A stretch of 64,000 bases of DNA from Flavobacterium gyeonganense. Lineage in GTDB: Bacteria > Bacteroidota > Bacteroidia > Flavobacteriales > Flavobacteriaceae. The DNA is taken from assembly GCF_029625295.1 (NCBI RefSeq), contig NZ_CP121112.1, positions 1,674,001-1,738,000 of the forward strand, in the 5' to 3' direction. Numbering within the stretch: position 1 is the first letter of the stretch; each line of letters opens with the position of its first letter. This document shows positions 35,144-43,403 of the stretch, one piece after another. The position numbers and the translations under genes are program-made. The notes below the pieces were generated by a model that saw only the letters and a list, made by a program, of their open reading frames with translations, did no database searches and was not told the DNA's origin.

Positions 35144-36142
35144 TTATTTCTTATCGTAAGCCCATTTCAAGTAAATAGATCCCCAGGTGAATCCACCACC
35201 AAAAGCGGCAAAAATAACATTATCTCCTTTTTTAAACTTATTCTCAAAGTCAGCCAGTACTAATGGTAATGTTCCAGAAGTGGTATTACCATATCTTTCG
35301 ATATTGACCAATACTTTATCTTCTTCAAGATCTAATCTTCCGGCAGTAGCATCAATAATACGTCTGTTTGCCTGATGTGGCACTAACCAGTTCACATCTT
35401 CTTTTGTCAGATTATTTCTTTGCAAAATTAATTCACTAGCATCAGCCATATTGGTAACAGCATATTTAAATACCGTTTTACCATCCTGCATGATATTGTG
35501 CTGTCTGTTTTTAATGGTCTCTTCGGAAGCAGGAATCAAAGACCCTCCTGCAGGAATTTTAAGAAAATCACGTCCAACACCATCACTTCGTAAATATTCA
35601 TCTTGTAATCCCAGACCTTCATAATTTGGCTCAAATAAAACCGCACCGGCTCCATCTCCAAAAATAATACAGGTAGATCTGTCTGTATAATCTACAATTG
35701 ATGACATTTTATCTGCCCCAATTAACAGTACTTTTTTATAACGTCCTGACTGCACATAAGCAGCTGCAGTAGACATTCCATATAAAAAACTTGAACAAGC
35801 CGCTTGTAAATCGTAAGCAAATGCATTAGTTGCACCGATTTCTGTGGCAACATGTACACCAGTAGCCGCCACCATCATATCCGGTGTAGCTGTTGCCATT
35901 ATTACCATATCAATTTCCAACGGATCAATATTGGCTTTTGCTATTAAATCCTGTGCTGCTTTTATAGCAAGATAGGAAGTTCCCTTATCAGCATCTTTAA
36001 GTATTCTTCTTTCTTTTATTCCCGTACGGGTCGTGATCCATTCATCATTGGTATCAACCATTGTTTCTAGTACTTTGTTAGAAAGTACAAAGTCAGGAAC
36101 GTATCCTCCAACAGCGGTAATTGCGGCTGTGATTGTATTCAT
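35144..36142 (-). CDS. fabH: Beta-ketoacyl-ACP synthase III
   Basis: A thiolase-fold enzyme of 332 residues that starts fatty-acid synthesis by condensing acetyl-CoA (or a branched acyl-CoA in Flavobacterium) with malonyl-ACP. The triad is visible: Cys in LQAACSSFLYGM, His in VPHQANRRII and Asn in YGNTTSGTLPL. AAFGGGFTWGSIYLKW closes the protein. Location beside the accB/accC genes fits the supply of malonyl-CoA. A terminator-like hairpin separates it from rpmF. Confidence 0.96.
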   Translation of the reverse strand: MNTITAAITAVGGYVPDFVLSNKVLETMVDTNDEWITTRTGIKERRILKDADKGTSYLAIKAAQDLIAKANIDPLEIDMVIMATATPDMMVAATGVHVATEIGATNAFAYDLQAACSSFLYGMSTAAAYVQSGRYKKVLLIGADKMSSIVDYTDRSTCIIFGDGAGAVLFEPNYEGLGLQDEYLRSDGVGRDFLKIPAGGSLIPASEETIKNRQHNIMQDGKTVFKYAVTNMADASELILQRNNLTKEDVNWLVPHQANRRIIDATAGRLDLEEDKVLVNIERYGNTTSGTLPLVLADFENKFKKGDNVIFAAFGGGFTWGSIYLKWAYDKK

Positions 36143-36270
36143 TATATTCTATTATTTCCTCTCAAATACAGGGTATTTGAAAAATTTTTAAAAGACTTGA
36201 AAATTACAAAAAAAAATCTAAACGTATTGTCGTAAATTTCTTTAAAAAAGAAAGTTGTAACCAACAAAAA

Positions 36271-36292
36271 AAACTCTCACATAGTGAGAGTT
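36271..36292 (-). terminator. Hairpin between rpmF and fabH
   Basis: On the minus strand AACTCTCAC / GTGAGAGTT around AT is followed by a run of eight T. It is a convincing terminator 24 bases after rpmF, so fabH is either a separate transcript or fed by read-through. Confidence 0.75.
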
Positions 36293-36315
36293 CTAATATC
36301 ATTTACAAAAACGTA

Positions 36316-36510
36316 TTAAGCAACCGCTTCAGATTTATCGATAACAACTTGCCCTCTGTAATACATTTTACCTTCATGCCAGTAAGCTCTGTGGTATAAA
36401 TGCGCCTCACCTGTAATAGGACATGTAGCGATTTGAGCTACAGTAGCTTTATAATGTGTTCTTCTCTTATCTCTTCTTGTTTTCGAGGTTTTTCTCTTAG
36501 GATGTGCCAT
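36316..36510 (-). CDS. rpmF: 50S ribosomal protein L32
   Basis: A 64-residue basic protein of the large ribosomal subunit. [19 protein letters not shown] is the usual L32 N-terminus and [20 protein letters not shown] the core. Only one cysteine remains of the zinc-ribbon seen in some species. It lies 9 bases after the DUF177 gene, a gene pair found in most bacteria. Confidence 0.97.
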
Positions 36511-36519
36511 TTTACTATA

Positions 36520-37062
36520 TTATTTATCCGTTAATAGTTTTTTTAATTTTTCCCAACGCGGGTCAATATCTTCTTCTTGTTTACTCTCTTCCTTTTGTTC
36601 CTTAACTTTTAACTCCTTTAGTTTTGTCAGGGCTTCTGTCTGCAACGTTCCATCTTTTACACCCGGGTGAATTCTCTTTTGCGGAATTGACAATGCAATC
36701 ATTTCATAAATGTATTGTGCCACATCTATTTCAAATTCACCATGAGGGAGAATCAACAACTCTTCATTGTCATTATTAAATTCTTCTCCAAAACGAACGA
36801 TGAGCTTCATCTTTCCTTTTACAGGCAAATCAAAATCTTCACTGGTCAGATCACAAGGTACATTTACTGTTCCTTTATGCTTAAAATCCAGTTCCAGCAT
36901 ATTGCTTTTCTTATCTAAAACTAAAGTAACTTTGATATCCGAATTTTGAAACTCATCATAATCAAAGTCCTCAAAGAACTTCTTATTTATTTGATATTCA
37001 AAATGGTGTTTCCCTAGCTTTAATCCCACGAAAGGAATTAAAAATTCTTTTGTTTTGCTCAT
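36520..37062 (-). CDS. DUF177 family protein (YceD/Yl32-type)
   Basis: A 180-residue acidic protein of the DUF177/YceD family. The central block is FKHKGTVNVPCDLTSEDFDL followed by VRFGEEF; the C-terminus is a charged Lys/Glu tail. The DUF177-rpmF pair is widely conserved, and plant members act in 23S rRNA maturation, so a role in ribosome assembly is likely but not proven. The zinc-type cysteine pair of some members is reduced to one Cys. It has its own -7 element at 37118-37125. Confidence 0.9.
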   Translation of the reverse strand: MSKTKEFLIPFVGLKLGKHHFEYQINKKFFEDFDYDEFQNSDIKVTLVLDKKSNMLELDFKHKGTVNVPCDLTSEDFDLPVKGKMKLIVRFGEEFNNDNEELLILPHGEFEIDVAQYIYEMIALSIPQKRIHPGVKDGTLQTEALTKLKELKVKEQKEESKQEEDIDPRWEKLKKLLTDK

Positions 37063-37117
37063 TTCAACATCAATTTGTACAATTAGGATCTAAAACCCAG
37101 ACACCTGAATTGGGGTG

Positions 37118-37125
37118 CAAAGATA
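37118..37125 (-). promoter_or_regulatory. Bacteroidota-type -7 element for DUF177-rpmF
   Basis: On the minus strand this reads TATCTTTG, an exact TAnnTTTG match, 56 bases before the DUF177 start. It separates this unit from pdxA transcription. Confidence 0.45.
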
Positions 37126-37168
37126 TAAAATTATTATAAAACTAATAATCTTATTCACCTTTTTTTGT

Positions 37169-38218
37169 TTATAACTGTTTTTCTTTTATTTTAAGGGGCT
37201 TTGCTGTAATCTCCTCATACTGATTACGTGAACGAAAAACATCAATTGCCAGATAAACAGCCTCTTTAAAAGAATTATAATCTGCCATATCTTTTCCTGC
37301 AATATCATAAGCAGTACCGTGATCAGGCGATGTCCTTACCCTATTAAGCCCTGCGGAATAATTAACTCCTTTTCCAAATGATAATGTTTTAAAAGGAATC
37401 AATCCCTGATCGTGATATGTTGCTACAACCGCATCATATTTTTCATACTGGCCGCTTCCAAAAAAACCATCTGCAGGAAAAGGACCAAAAACCATAGTTC
37501 CTGCATCAAAGATTTTCTTTAATACAGGTTTTAAAACTAAATCATCCTCTTTTCCTATTACGCCCCCATCACCTGCGTGTGGATTTAAACTCAACACAGC
37601 AATTTTAGGTTTTACAATACTAAAATCCTGAATTAGCGATTTTTTAACCGTTTCAATTTTTCTTGTAATTAGTTCTTCTGTCAAATGAGAAGAAACTTCA
37701 TTTAAAGGAACATGATCTGTCAGCAGACCAACTCTTAAGTCATCATGAACCATCATCATTAATGCATTTCCTTCTAATTCCTGATCCAGATAATCTGTAT
37801 GTCCCGGAAATTTAAAATCTTCTGACTGGATATTGTACTTATTTATAGGAGCAGTCACTAAAACATCAATCTCTCCCTCTTTCAATGCCTTAGTAGCAGC
37901 CACAAAAGATTTTATAGCATACCCCCCTATTCTCTCATCATTTGTGCCTAAATTTATATCAACACTTTCTCTCCAAAGATTAAAAACATTAAGTTTACCA
38001 GGGATAATCTGATCCAACTTGTCAACTCCATGAAACTGAACAGTAGACGTAAAGCTTTTTTTAACGAAAGAAAGTATCTTGGCATTTGCAAAAATAACCG
38101 GTGTACACAGTTCCAACATGCGGGAATCTTCGAATGTTTTCAATATAACTTCGCTTCCAATACCGTTTAAATCTCCAATCGAAATTCCAACAATTATATT
38201 TTCTGCTTTTTTATTCAT
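37169..38218 (-). CDS. pdxA: 4-hydroxythreonine-4-phosphate dehydrogenase
   Basis: PdxA oxidises 4-phosphohydroxy-L-threonine in vitamin B6 synthesis, an NAD- and metal-dependent step. The metal histidines are in FPGHTDYLDQE, SLNPHAGDGG and ATYHDQGLIPFK. The N-terminal GISIGDLNGIGSEVI fits the family. I start at the ATG at 38218 (MNKKAENIIVG), not the TTG three codons before. The 349-residue length is normal. It is divergent from ribE across a 57-base gap. Confidence 0.95.
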   Translation of the reverse strand: MNKKAENIIVGISIGDLNGIGSEVILKTFEDSRMLELCTPVIFANAKILSFVKKSFTSTVQFHGVDKLDQIIPGKLNVFNLWRESVDINLGTNDERIGGYAIKSFVAATKALKEGEIDVLVTAPINKYNIQSEDFKFPGHTDYLDQELEGNALMMMVHDDLRVGLLTDHVPLNEVSSHLTEELITRKIETVKKSLIQDFSIVKPKIAVLSLNPHAGDGGVIGKEDDLVLKPVLKKIFDAGTMVFGPFPADGFFGSGQYEKYDAVVATYHDQGLIPFKTLSFGKGVNYSAGLNRVRTSPDHGTAYDIAGKDMADYNSFKEAVYLAIDVFRSRNQYEEITAKPLKIKEKQL

Positions 38219-38238
38219 GACCTCCAATTATTTATTAC

Positions 38239-38259
38239 TAATTTTGATGTGCAAATTTA
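38239..38259. promoter_or_regulatory. Overlapping divergent promoters of pdxA and ribE
   Basis: TAATTTTG (38239-38246, plus strand) points to ribE at 38276, while TAAATTTG (38259-38252, minus strand) points to pdxA at 38218. Both fit TAnnTTTG. They face away from each other in a 57-base gap, so the polymerases would compete. Confidence 0.5.
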
Positions 38260-38275
38260 GTAAATAAAACCCACA

Positions 38276-38866
38276 ATGTTCACAGGAATCATAGAAACCT
38301 TAGGAAGGATTCAAGAAATAAAAAAAGACCAAAACAACCTTCACATAACGGTCGATTCATCCATTACAAATGAATTAAAAATTGACCAGAGCGTATCCCA
38401 TAATGGAATATGCCTTACGGTTGTAGCGATAAAAGACACTTTTTATACCGTAACAGCAATCGAGGAAACTATTTTAAAAACTAATATTGGAGACTGGAAA
38501 GTCGGCGACATAGTTAATTTAGAAAGAGGAATGAAACTCGGTGATCGCCTTGACGGCCATATTGTACAGGGCCATGTAGATCAAACCGGAACCTGTGTAA
38601 AAATTGAAGAAGCTAACGGAAGCTGGAATTACACTTTTGAATACGACAAAAACCTAAGCAATATCACTATCGAAAAAGGATCTATAACAGTAAACGGAGT
38701 CAGCTTGACAGTAGTAAATTCTAAAACAAACGAATTTAGCGTTTCCATAATACCATACACTTTTGAAAATACAAATTTCAAAAATTTCAAAACCGGAACA
38801 AAGGTAAATTTAGAATTCGATGTAGTAGGAAAATATATTACCAGACTTTACTCCATCAACCAATAA
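38276..38866 (+). CDS. ribE: Riboflavin synthase (alpha subunit type)
   Basis: A 196-residue enzyme that converts two 6,7-dimethyl-8-ribityllumazine molecules into riboflavin and a pyrimidine. It has the hallmark internal repeat of two lumazine-binding domains: residues about 1-88 (MFTGIIETLGRI, SHNGICLTVV) and 98-190 (GHIVQGHVDQTGT, ITVNGVSLTVV). The conserved N-terminus MFTGIIE begins at the ATG. No FMN riboswitch is seen in the very short leader. Confidence 0.96.
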   Translation: MFTGIIETLGRIQEIKKDQNNLHITVDSSITNELKIDQSVSHNGICLTVVAIKDTFYTVTAIEETILKTNIGDWKVGDIVNLERGMKLGDRLDGHIVQGHVDQTGTCVKIEEANGSWNYTFEYDKNLSNITIEKGSITVNGVSLTVVNSKTNEFSVSIIPYTFENTNFKNFKTGTKVNLEFDVVGKYITRLYSINQ

Positions 38867-38884
38867 AACAAACTTCCTTACAAA

Positions 38885-38921
38885 ACAAAAGCTTCAGTTT
38901 TACACTGAAGCTTTTGTTTTT
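38885..38921. terminator. Bidirectional terminator between ribE and the small exported protein
   Basis: A perfect 14-base stem (ACAAAAGCTTCAGT / ACTGAAGCTTTTGT) around TTTA, flanked by A and T runs. On the minus side the stop codon of the convergent 68-residue gene lies at 38900-38902, inside the loop and stem. Confidence 0.9.
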
Positions 38922-39106
38922 AATTTATGTTTATAAATTACATATATCCCTAATGAAATTGCGGAAAAGGCCAACATCAAAAGACCAACTCCATCGATTG
39001 GCGAAGGAGGCGCCTCAGGACCACCAGGAGAAGGAGGCTGTGCAAAAGCACTCAAAGTGCCAAATAATATAAAAAAAACAGTGAGAACTTTATTTAATAC
39101 TTTCAT
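38900..39106 (-). CDS. Small exported protein with C-terminal anchor (PID-CTERM-like)
   Basis: A 68-residue protein with a signal peptide (cleavage after AFAQ, about residue 23), a Pro-rich spacer, the motif PSPIDG, one membrane helix (LLMLAFSAISLGIYVIY) and a basic tail (KHKLKTKASV). That tripartite end looks like the PID-CTERM sorting signals described in Flavobacteriia; the assignment is from memory. Its last codons are encoded inside the terminator stem shared with ribE. After signal cleavage only about 45 residues remain, mostly anchor. The function is unknown. Confidence 0.65.
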   Translation of the reverse strand: MKVLNKVLTVFFILFGTLSAFAQPPSPGGPEAPPSPIDGVGLLMLAFSAISLGIYVIYKHKLKTKASV

Positions 39107-39194
39107 AGAAAACGAAATAGTTTAATCTTAGTTTGCTTAAATTTGATTTACAGACTTTTAAAGCGTGGTTCTTTATAAAGTCCGCTACAAATAT

Positions 39195-39257
39195 ATTGCT
39201 TTTTTATTCAAAAAAGCAATGATAAAAAAAGCTTCATAAATTTTTATGAAGCTTTTT
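39195..39257 (-). terminator. Two hairpins downstream of the CAU tRNA
   Basis: A 15-base stem at 39226-39257 (AAAAAGCTTCATAAA with its complement), close behind the minus-strand tRNA, and an 11-base stem at 39195-39220 (ATTGCTTTTTT / AAAAAAGCAAT). Either could stop the tRNA transcript. Confidence 0.6.
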
Positions 39258-39263
39258 AAACCG

Positions 39264-39337
39264 TGGTCCCACCTGGGCTCGAACCAGGGACCACCTGATT
39301 ATGAGTCAGGTGCTCTAACCAGCTGAGCTATAGGACC
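39264..39337 (-). tRNA. tRNA with CAU anticodon (Met elongator or Ile2)
   Basis: A cloverleaf of 74 bases on the minus strand: acceptor GGTCCTA with TGGGACC, D stem GCTC/GAGC, anticodon stem CCTGA/TCAGG with loop CTCATAA (anticodon CAT), and a T arm with GGTTCGAGCCC. The CCA end is not encoded. It is not the initiator (normal first pair G-C). A CAU anticodon outside the initiator may be elongator Met or lysidine-modified Ile; sequence alone does not settle this. Confidence 0.92.
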
Positions 39338-39473
39338 GGTTAAGAGTTTGCAATATTACTACTATTTTTTATTCGTTCCAAATATTTTATACTCTGATTT
39401 TTACTTAATTTCAATATTAACAAATCTTATTGAAAATCAAATTGATTATCAAGTGATTATTGAAACATCAAAA

Positions 39474-39878
39474 CTACCTGATTTCCTGGCAAAGCTCTAT
39501 TAAAACACCGTTTGCACTTTTAGGATGTAAAAAAATAACCATTTTATTGTCGGCTCCGGGTTTTGGATGCTCATTTATCAGAACAAAACCTTCCTTTTTT
39601 AATCGGGCAACTTCTGCTTTTATATCATCAACATCAAAAGCGATATGATGAATTCCTTCTCCTTTTTTCTCCAGAAATTTTACAATTGGACTTTTGGAAT
39701 CTGTAGCCATTAAAAGTTCAATTTTATTGGTTCCTGTCTGAAAAAAGGAAGTTACTACACTTTCCGTTTCTACAGTTTCCGTTTTATACGACGGAACACC
39801 TAATAGTTTTTCAAATAAAACATTGGCATCATCTATGTTTTTTACTGCAATTCCAATATGTTCAATTTTATTTACCAT
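39474..39878 (-). CDS. mce: Methylmalonyl-CoA epimerase
   Basis: A VOC-fold enzyme of 134 residues that interconverts (R)- and (S)-methylmalonyl-CoA, linking propionyl-CoA to succinyl-CoA. Metal ligands are His in KIEHIGIAV, His in GIHHIAFDVDD and Glu in GVLIELCQ; the GADNKMVIFLHPKS block is typical. No mutase genes are in the window. The gap to the next minus-strand gene upstream is large and contains no gene, so it is probably transcribed alone or with the 39899 gene 20 bases upstream of it. Confidence 0.92.
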   Translation of the reverse strand: MVNKIEHIGIAVKNIDDANVLFEKLLGVPSYKTETVETESVVTSFFQTGTNKIELLMATDSKSPIVKFLEKKGEGIHHIAFDVDDIKAEVARLKKEGFVLINEHPKPGADNKMVIFLHPKSANGVLIELCQEIR

Positions 39879-39898
39879 AGCCTTTATACATTAACAAC

Positions 39899-42256
39899 TT
39901 ATTGATTGACATAAGTATTGAAATAACCGCATTCTGCAATTACATCCTGATAATATTTTGTATCCGAATACTCTTTTTTCAATATTTTAAATCCGTTCCA
40001 GGCGATAAAATTAATTTTATCATCCTCAATTTCCCACCAGCTTTTAACCTTGTTGTACTTATTATTGTAATATTGATTACGCTCACATTTTGATATCAAA
40101 TAAATACATTTTGCTTTTTGCTCTTTGGTTGCTGCTGCTTCAAATGCTTTTTGATAATACATTTTTGAAACATCGCAATTGGTTATCATTTCTTTCATCG
40201 AATCCCTGAAGGAATATGGACTTGATCCATAACCTACTATCGTTATTTCATAAAAAGTTCTTCCGTTACCAAAATGTGAAATATTGTAAAATGCATTTCC
40301 AAGCAATAAACTATTGGTGTAAACATCCTCTTTTTGAGCCAGTTTTTCCTGCATTGTTTTTATTGTGTTTAAAAAATCAAGGTAACTGTATTTCTTTTTT
40401 TGATAAGCAACGTGATCGCAGTCGTGGCAATCTTTAATATTTCCGTTGAACGGATTCCCTAAAAAAGTCTGATACTGAACAGAATCTGTTTGCTGCATAA
40501 ATCCAATTGCATCTGAAATTTTATTTTTAAAGGTTGCCTGAACAGCCTGAAAATTATTGATATCTTTTAGTTTTAAACTATAAATTCCCGCACCAATTTT
40601 CTCAATTTCGGTTTTATTAGATTTAGATAAAAATGCTTTTATATCCAACAGATTTTTTTCGTTATCATAAAAAGAGTTTCCATCGTTCCAATAGCTATAA
40701 CGTGACTCACCAAATATCTCAGCCATGACAGGGTCAGCTTTGCCTTTGTAAAGTGCTGACAAATAACTTCTGCTCCATGAAGAGGCATTTTGATAGCGAA
40801 ACTCTTGTCCTTTATAAGTTTTTGGAAGTTCATTGTAAAGCCAGTTTAAATCGGCTAAAATTGTTTTTTCGTTTTTATCGGTGAGTTTATCTATTTTGCT
40901 CAGATTATTTACAAAACGAAGCAAACGTAATTGCATGCCTGCCAATTCGGTATTTGGAAGCGTTTTTACTGCTTTATCAAAACTTTTATCCGCATTTGCA
41001 TAATCCCCTTTTAAAGTCTGCAGGTATCCCAGGGATAAATCCCATAAATAAGGTCTGTCTGTATTTCCTGCTGCAGCTATTTTTCCGACTAAATCAAAAC
41101 CAGCTTTATCTATTTTTGACTGATTTTCTGTTTTATTTTCTGCCACAGTCTGGTTTTTCATTGGCACATTTTCCCCGGCATTCTGCTGAAAAGAATTATT
41201 AATAGCCTGCTCCTGTTCATTTACCAGTCTTGTTGCCAGATAATTCAGGTGTTCACTTTTAGGATCCAGTTCATAGATTTTTTCAATGGCTTGTTTTTCA
41301 TCTTTATAATAGCCATGTATAGCCCATAGAGCGGCTTTCTCCTTATTATTTTTTGCCATTGCCAATGATTTGGTCCAGTCGGCATCATTTTTTGGGTGAA
41401 AACTGTAAGCTGTCACAATTCGAAGCTCAGGGCATTTGTCAAAAACCTGTGCATATAAATAATTAGAAACAGCATATTTTTTCTGCTTGTAATTGATTCC
41501 TGCAACATAAGACAACGCACGATAATACAGCGTATTTTTAGGAACTGAATTTTCTGTTTTATTAAAAAAATCAATCGCCTTTTTCTTGTCAGTACTATAA
41601 AATCGGGCTTTCATCGTCAAAAACCAATATCTGTTTTTCAAAAATGGATCTGAAGTCGTATTGTAAACATTTTCTATTGACTGAATCATTTTCAGGTCAT
41701 CAAAAGTTTTGGCCACAACCGGATCATAACTCCAATAATCTTCGCCAATTGATACGGTTTCAATTTTTTGTGCCAAATACAAAAACTCAATAAAGTTTTT
41801 TACCTTACTGTCTTTAAGGCTGATTTTTTTACCCCATTTTACAGAAGCAGTATTCTCCTTTTTATTTTTATAATATACATGAAGCTGGGTAATTTCTTCT
41901 TTGTTTTTTATTGTGCTTTTATCATCTGAATAATAGCGTGGTTTATCATCTCCAATTAAAAAATAATTCACAGTTGCTGCATCTACACTCCCTTTAAAAT
42001 AAGCGCCCCAATCCGATTTGATATTTTCGTTGAAGCGTGAATTATGTTCAGTGTCAAATCCGATACCGTAAAAAACATCTCCTGCTAAAAAAAGTGGTGA
42101 ATAGGATTTATCTGCAAAAGTCTCCGGTGTAAAGTTTGAATTGTAACCGAAAAAATCCCAGTCGTCTCCGCCAGCACAGGCATAAATAATTCCATATACA
42201 AATAATAAGGAAGTGCTAGAAACAAGAAACAACTTGCTTAAAAATGTTCTTTTCAT
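39899..42256 (-). CDS. Large exported protein with TPR-like repeats, unknown function
   Basis: A 785-residue protein that opens with an N-terminal hydrophobic signal (SKLFLVSSTSLLFVYGIIYAC); the Cys at about residue 27 in YACAGGDDWDFFG may be a lipid site, although the lipobox is imperfect. The middle and C-terminal parts are helical, with TPR-like stretches (ALWAIHGYYKDEKQAIEKIY and LGYLQTLKGDYANADKSFDK). No catalytic motif is recognised. Its start overlaps the end of the upstream lipoprotein gene by 41 bases, so the two are translationally coupled and likely work together on the cell surface or in the periplasm. Similar pairs occur in other Bacteroidota as far as I recall. Confidence 0.75.
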   Translation of the reverse strand: MKRTFLSKLFLVSSTSLLFVYGIIYACAGGDDWDFFGYNSNFTPETFADKSYSPLFLAGDVFYGIGFDTEHNSRFNENIKSDWGAYFKGSVDAATVNYFLIGDDKPRYYSDDKSTIKNKEEITQLHVYYKNKKENTASVKWGKKISLKDSKVKNFIEFLYLAQKIETVSIGEDYWSYDPVVAKTFDDLKMIQSIENVYNTTSDPFLKNRYWFLTMKARFYSTDKKKAIDFFNKTENSVPKNTLYYRALSYVAGINYKQKKYAVSNYLYAQVFDKCPELRIVTAYSFHPKNDADWTKSLAMAKNNKEKAALWAIHGYYKDEKQAIEKIYELDPKSEHLNYLATRLVNEQEQAINNSFQQNAGENVPMKNQTVAENKTENQSKIDKAGFDLVGKIAAAGNTDRPYLWDLSLGYLQTLKGDYANADKSFDKAVKTLPNTELAGMQLRLLRFVNNLSKIDKLTDKNEKTILADLNWLYNELPKTYKGQEFRYQNASSWSRSYLSALYKGKADPVMAEIFGESRYSYWNDGNSFYDNEKNLLDIKAFLSKSNKTEIEKIGAGIYSLKLKDINNFQAVQATFKNKISDAIGFMQQTDSVQYQTFLGNPFNGNIKDCHDCDHVAYQKKKYSYLDFLNTIKTMQEKLAQKEDVYTNSLLLGNAFYNISHFGNGRTFYEITIVGYGSSPYSFRDSMKEMITNCDVSKMYYQKAFEAAATKEQKAKCIYLISKCERNQYYNNKYNKVKSWWEIEDDKINFIAWNGFKILKKEYSDTKYYQDVIAECGYFNTYVNQ

Positions 42257-43220
42257 AGTTTTTTAAATTGAATTCGTCTAAGTCGTAAAAAATAATTTCG
42301 TTTGGTTTTTGAGAGCTATTGTCATTCAGATTTTCCGCCATTTCAATTAAATCTTCTGATGAAATGGCTTCGATTTTTAACACATCATTTTCTTCATAAA
42401 ATATACCGTTTTTATAATTCGCGTATTTTACTTTAAAAAAAACAGCACTTATTTGTTCAAAATTTTTATCTTTTTTAAGTTCATTTATATTGAGCTTTGA
42501 ACGTAATCCTGTTACTTTTTGATTTCTAATATGAACTGCCCAGGAATAGATTGGCAATGCAAAATCAAGATGCAGCGGATATTTTTTTAAACTTTTCAGA
42601 TAACGATCTGCAACTTTTTTATCATAAACAGAATTTAGTGAATCAGGAGCAATCCTCCCCATATTGTAATACATCAAAACACCTGAATCTACATTTGGTA
42701 TTTTGGTTTTCCTGAAATACTTTATCTGATGCAATCGTATTGTTGCTGAAATTTTCTTTTGCGAAAGCTTTTTAAATAACTCAATAAACTTCAAATAATT
42801 GTCTTTGCTTGAAAGTGTCCAGTCGCAGTCAATCTGAATCTCTTTACTATTGATGTTGTTTTTAGAATTGATTTCATTTATCAGTTTAACCGTTTTTTGT
42901 GCCAAATCTTCAATATCAAGATTAGGTTTCAGCATCACTTTATTTTTAATATACACCACAGGGACAATGTCAAAACTATTCATCTTCTCCATAAAGCGAA
43001 TTGGCGTTAAAGGAATAGGACTTGTATCTTTTGGATGTAAATCGATATCGAAATAACGGATATAAATTTTACAGACATTATTATCAAGAAGAGCTTCTTT
43101 TTCTATTTCAGATAATTTAAAAATTGTTTTCCAATAGTAAAAAGAGACAATTGGTTTAGGAGTATCATTACACGAAATAACCAAAAAGAAAAGTAATATT
43201 AAAAAGAAAATCTTCTTCAA
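42216..43220 (-). CDS. Lipoprotein with glycosidase-like TIM-barrel features (DUF3142-like)
   Basis: A 334-residue lipoprotein starting at a TTG: an in-frame TGA lies shortly upstream and no ATG occurs before the signal peptide (MKKIFFLILLFFLVISC). The body alternates strands and helices; EIQIDCDWTLSSKDNYLKF, ISATIRLHQIKY, GVLMYYNMG and LDFALPIYSW resemble strands of a glycoside-hydrolase TIM barrel as in DUF3142. QIDCDW has the acidic residues expected at such a barrel's strand ends. The substrate is unknown. Its 3' end overlaps the large TPR-like gene by 41 bases. Confidence 0.72.
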   Translation of the reverse strand: MKKIFFLILLFFLVISCNDTPKPIVSFYYWKTIFKLSEIEKEALLDNNVCKIYIRYFDIDLHPKDTSPIPLTPIRFMEKMNSFDIVPVVYIKNKVMLKPNLDIEDLAQKTVKLINEINSKNNINSKEIQIDCDWTLSSKDNYLKFIELFKKLSQKKISATIRLHQIKYFRKTKIPNVDSGVLMYYNMGRIAPDSLNSVYDKKVADRYLKSLKKYPLHLDFALPIYSWAVHIRNQKVTGLRSKLNINELKKDKNFEQISAVFFKVKYANYKNGIFYEENDVLKIEAISSEDLIEMAENLNDNSSQKPNEIIFYDLDEFNLKNYEKNIFKQVVSCF

Positions 43221-43403
43221 AACCTGTAAATTAAATTGAAATCAAATGTAAGAAATTATATCCCGTTTGTAAATTTGAAACTATAACTTTTTATTAAATT
43301 TAAAAACAGCTTTCTTCAAAATTCCAAAACCCAATAAAACGATAAAAAATTTCAATTAAAGCAAATATAATTGTTATTTTGTGCAATTAAATCACGAATC
43401 GTT

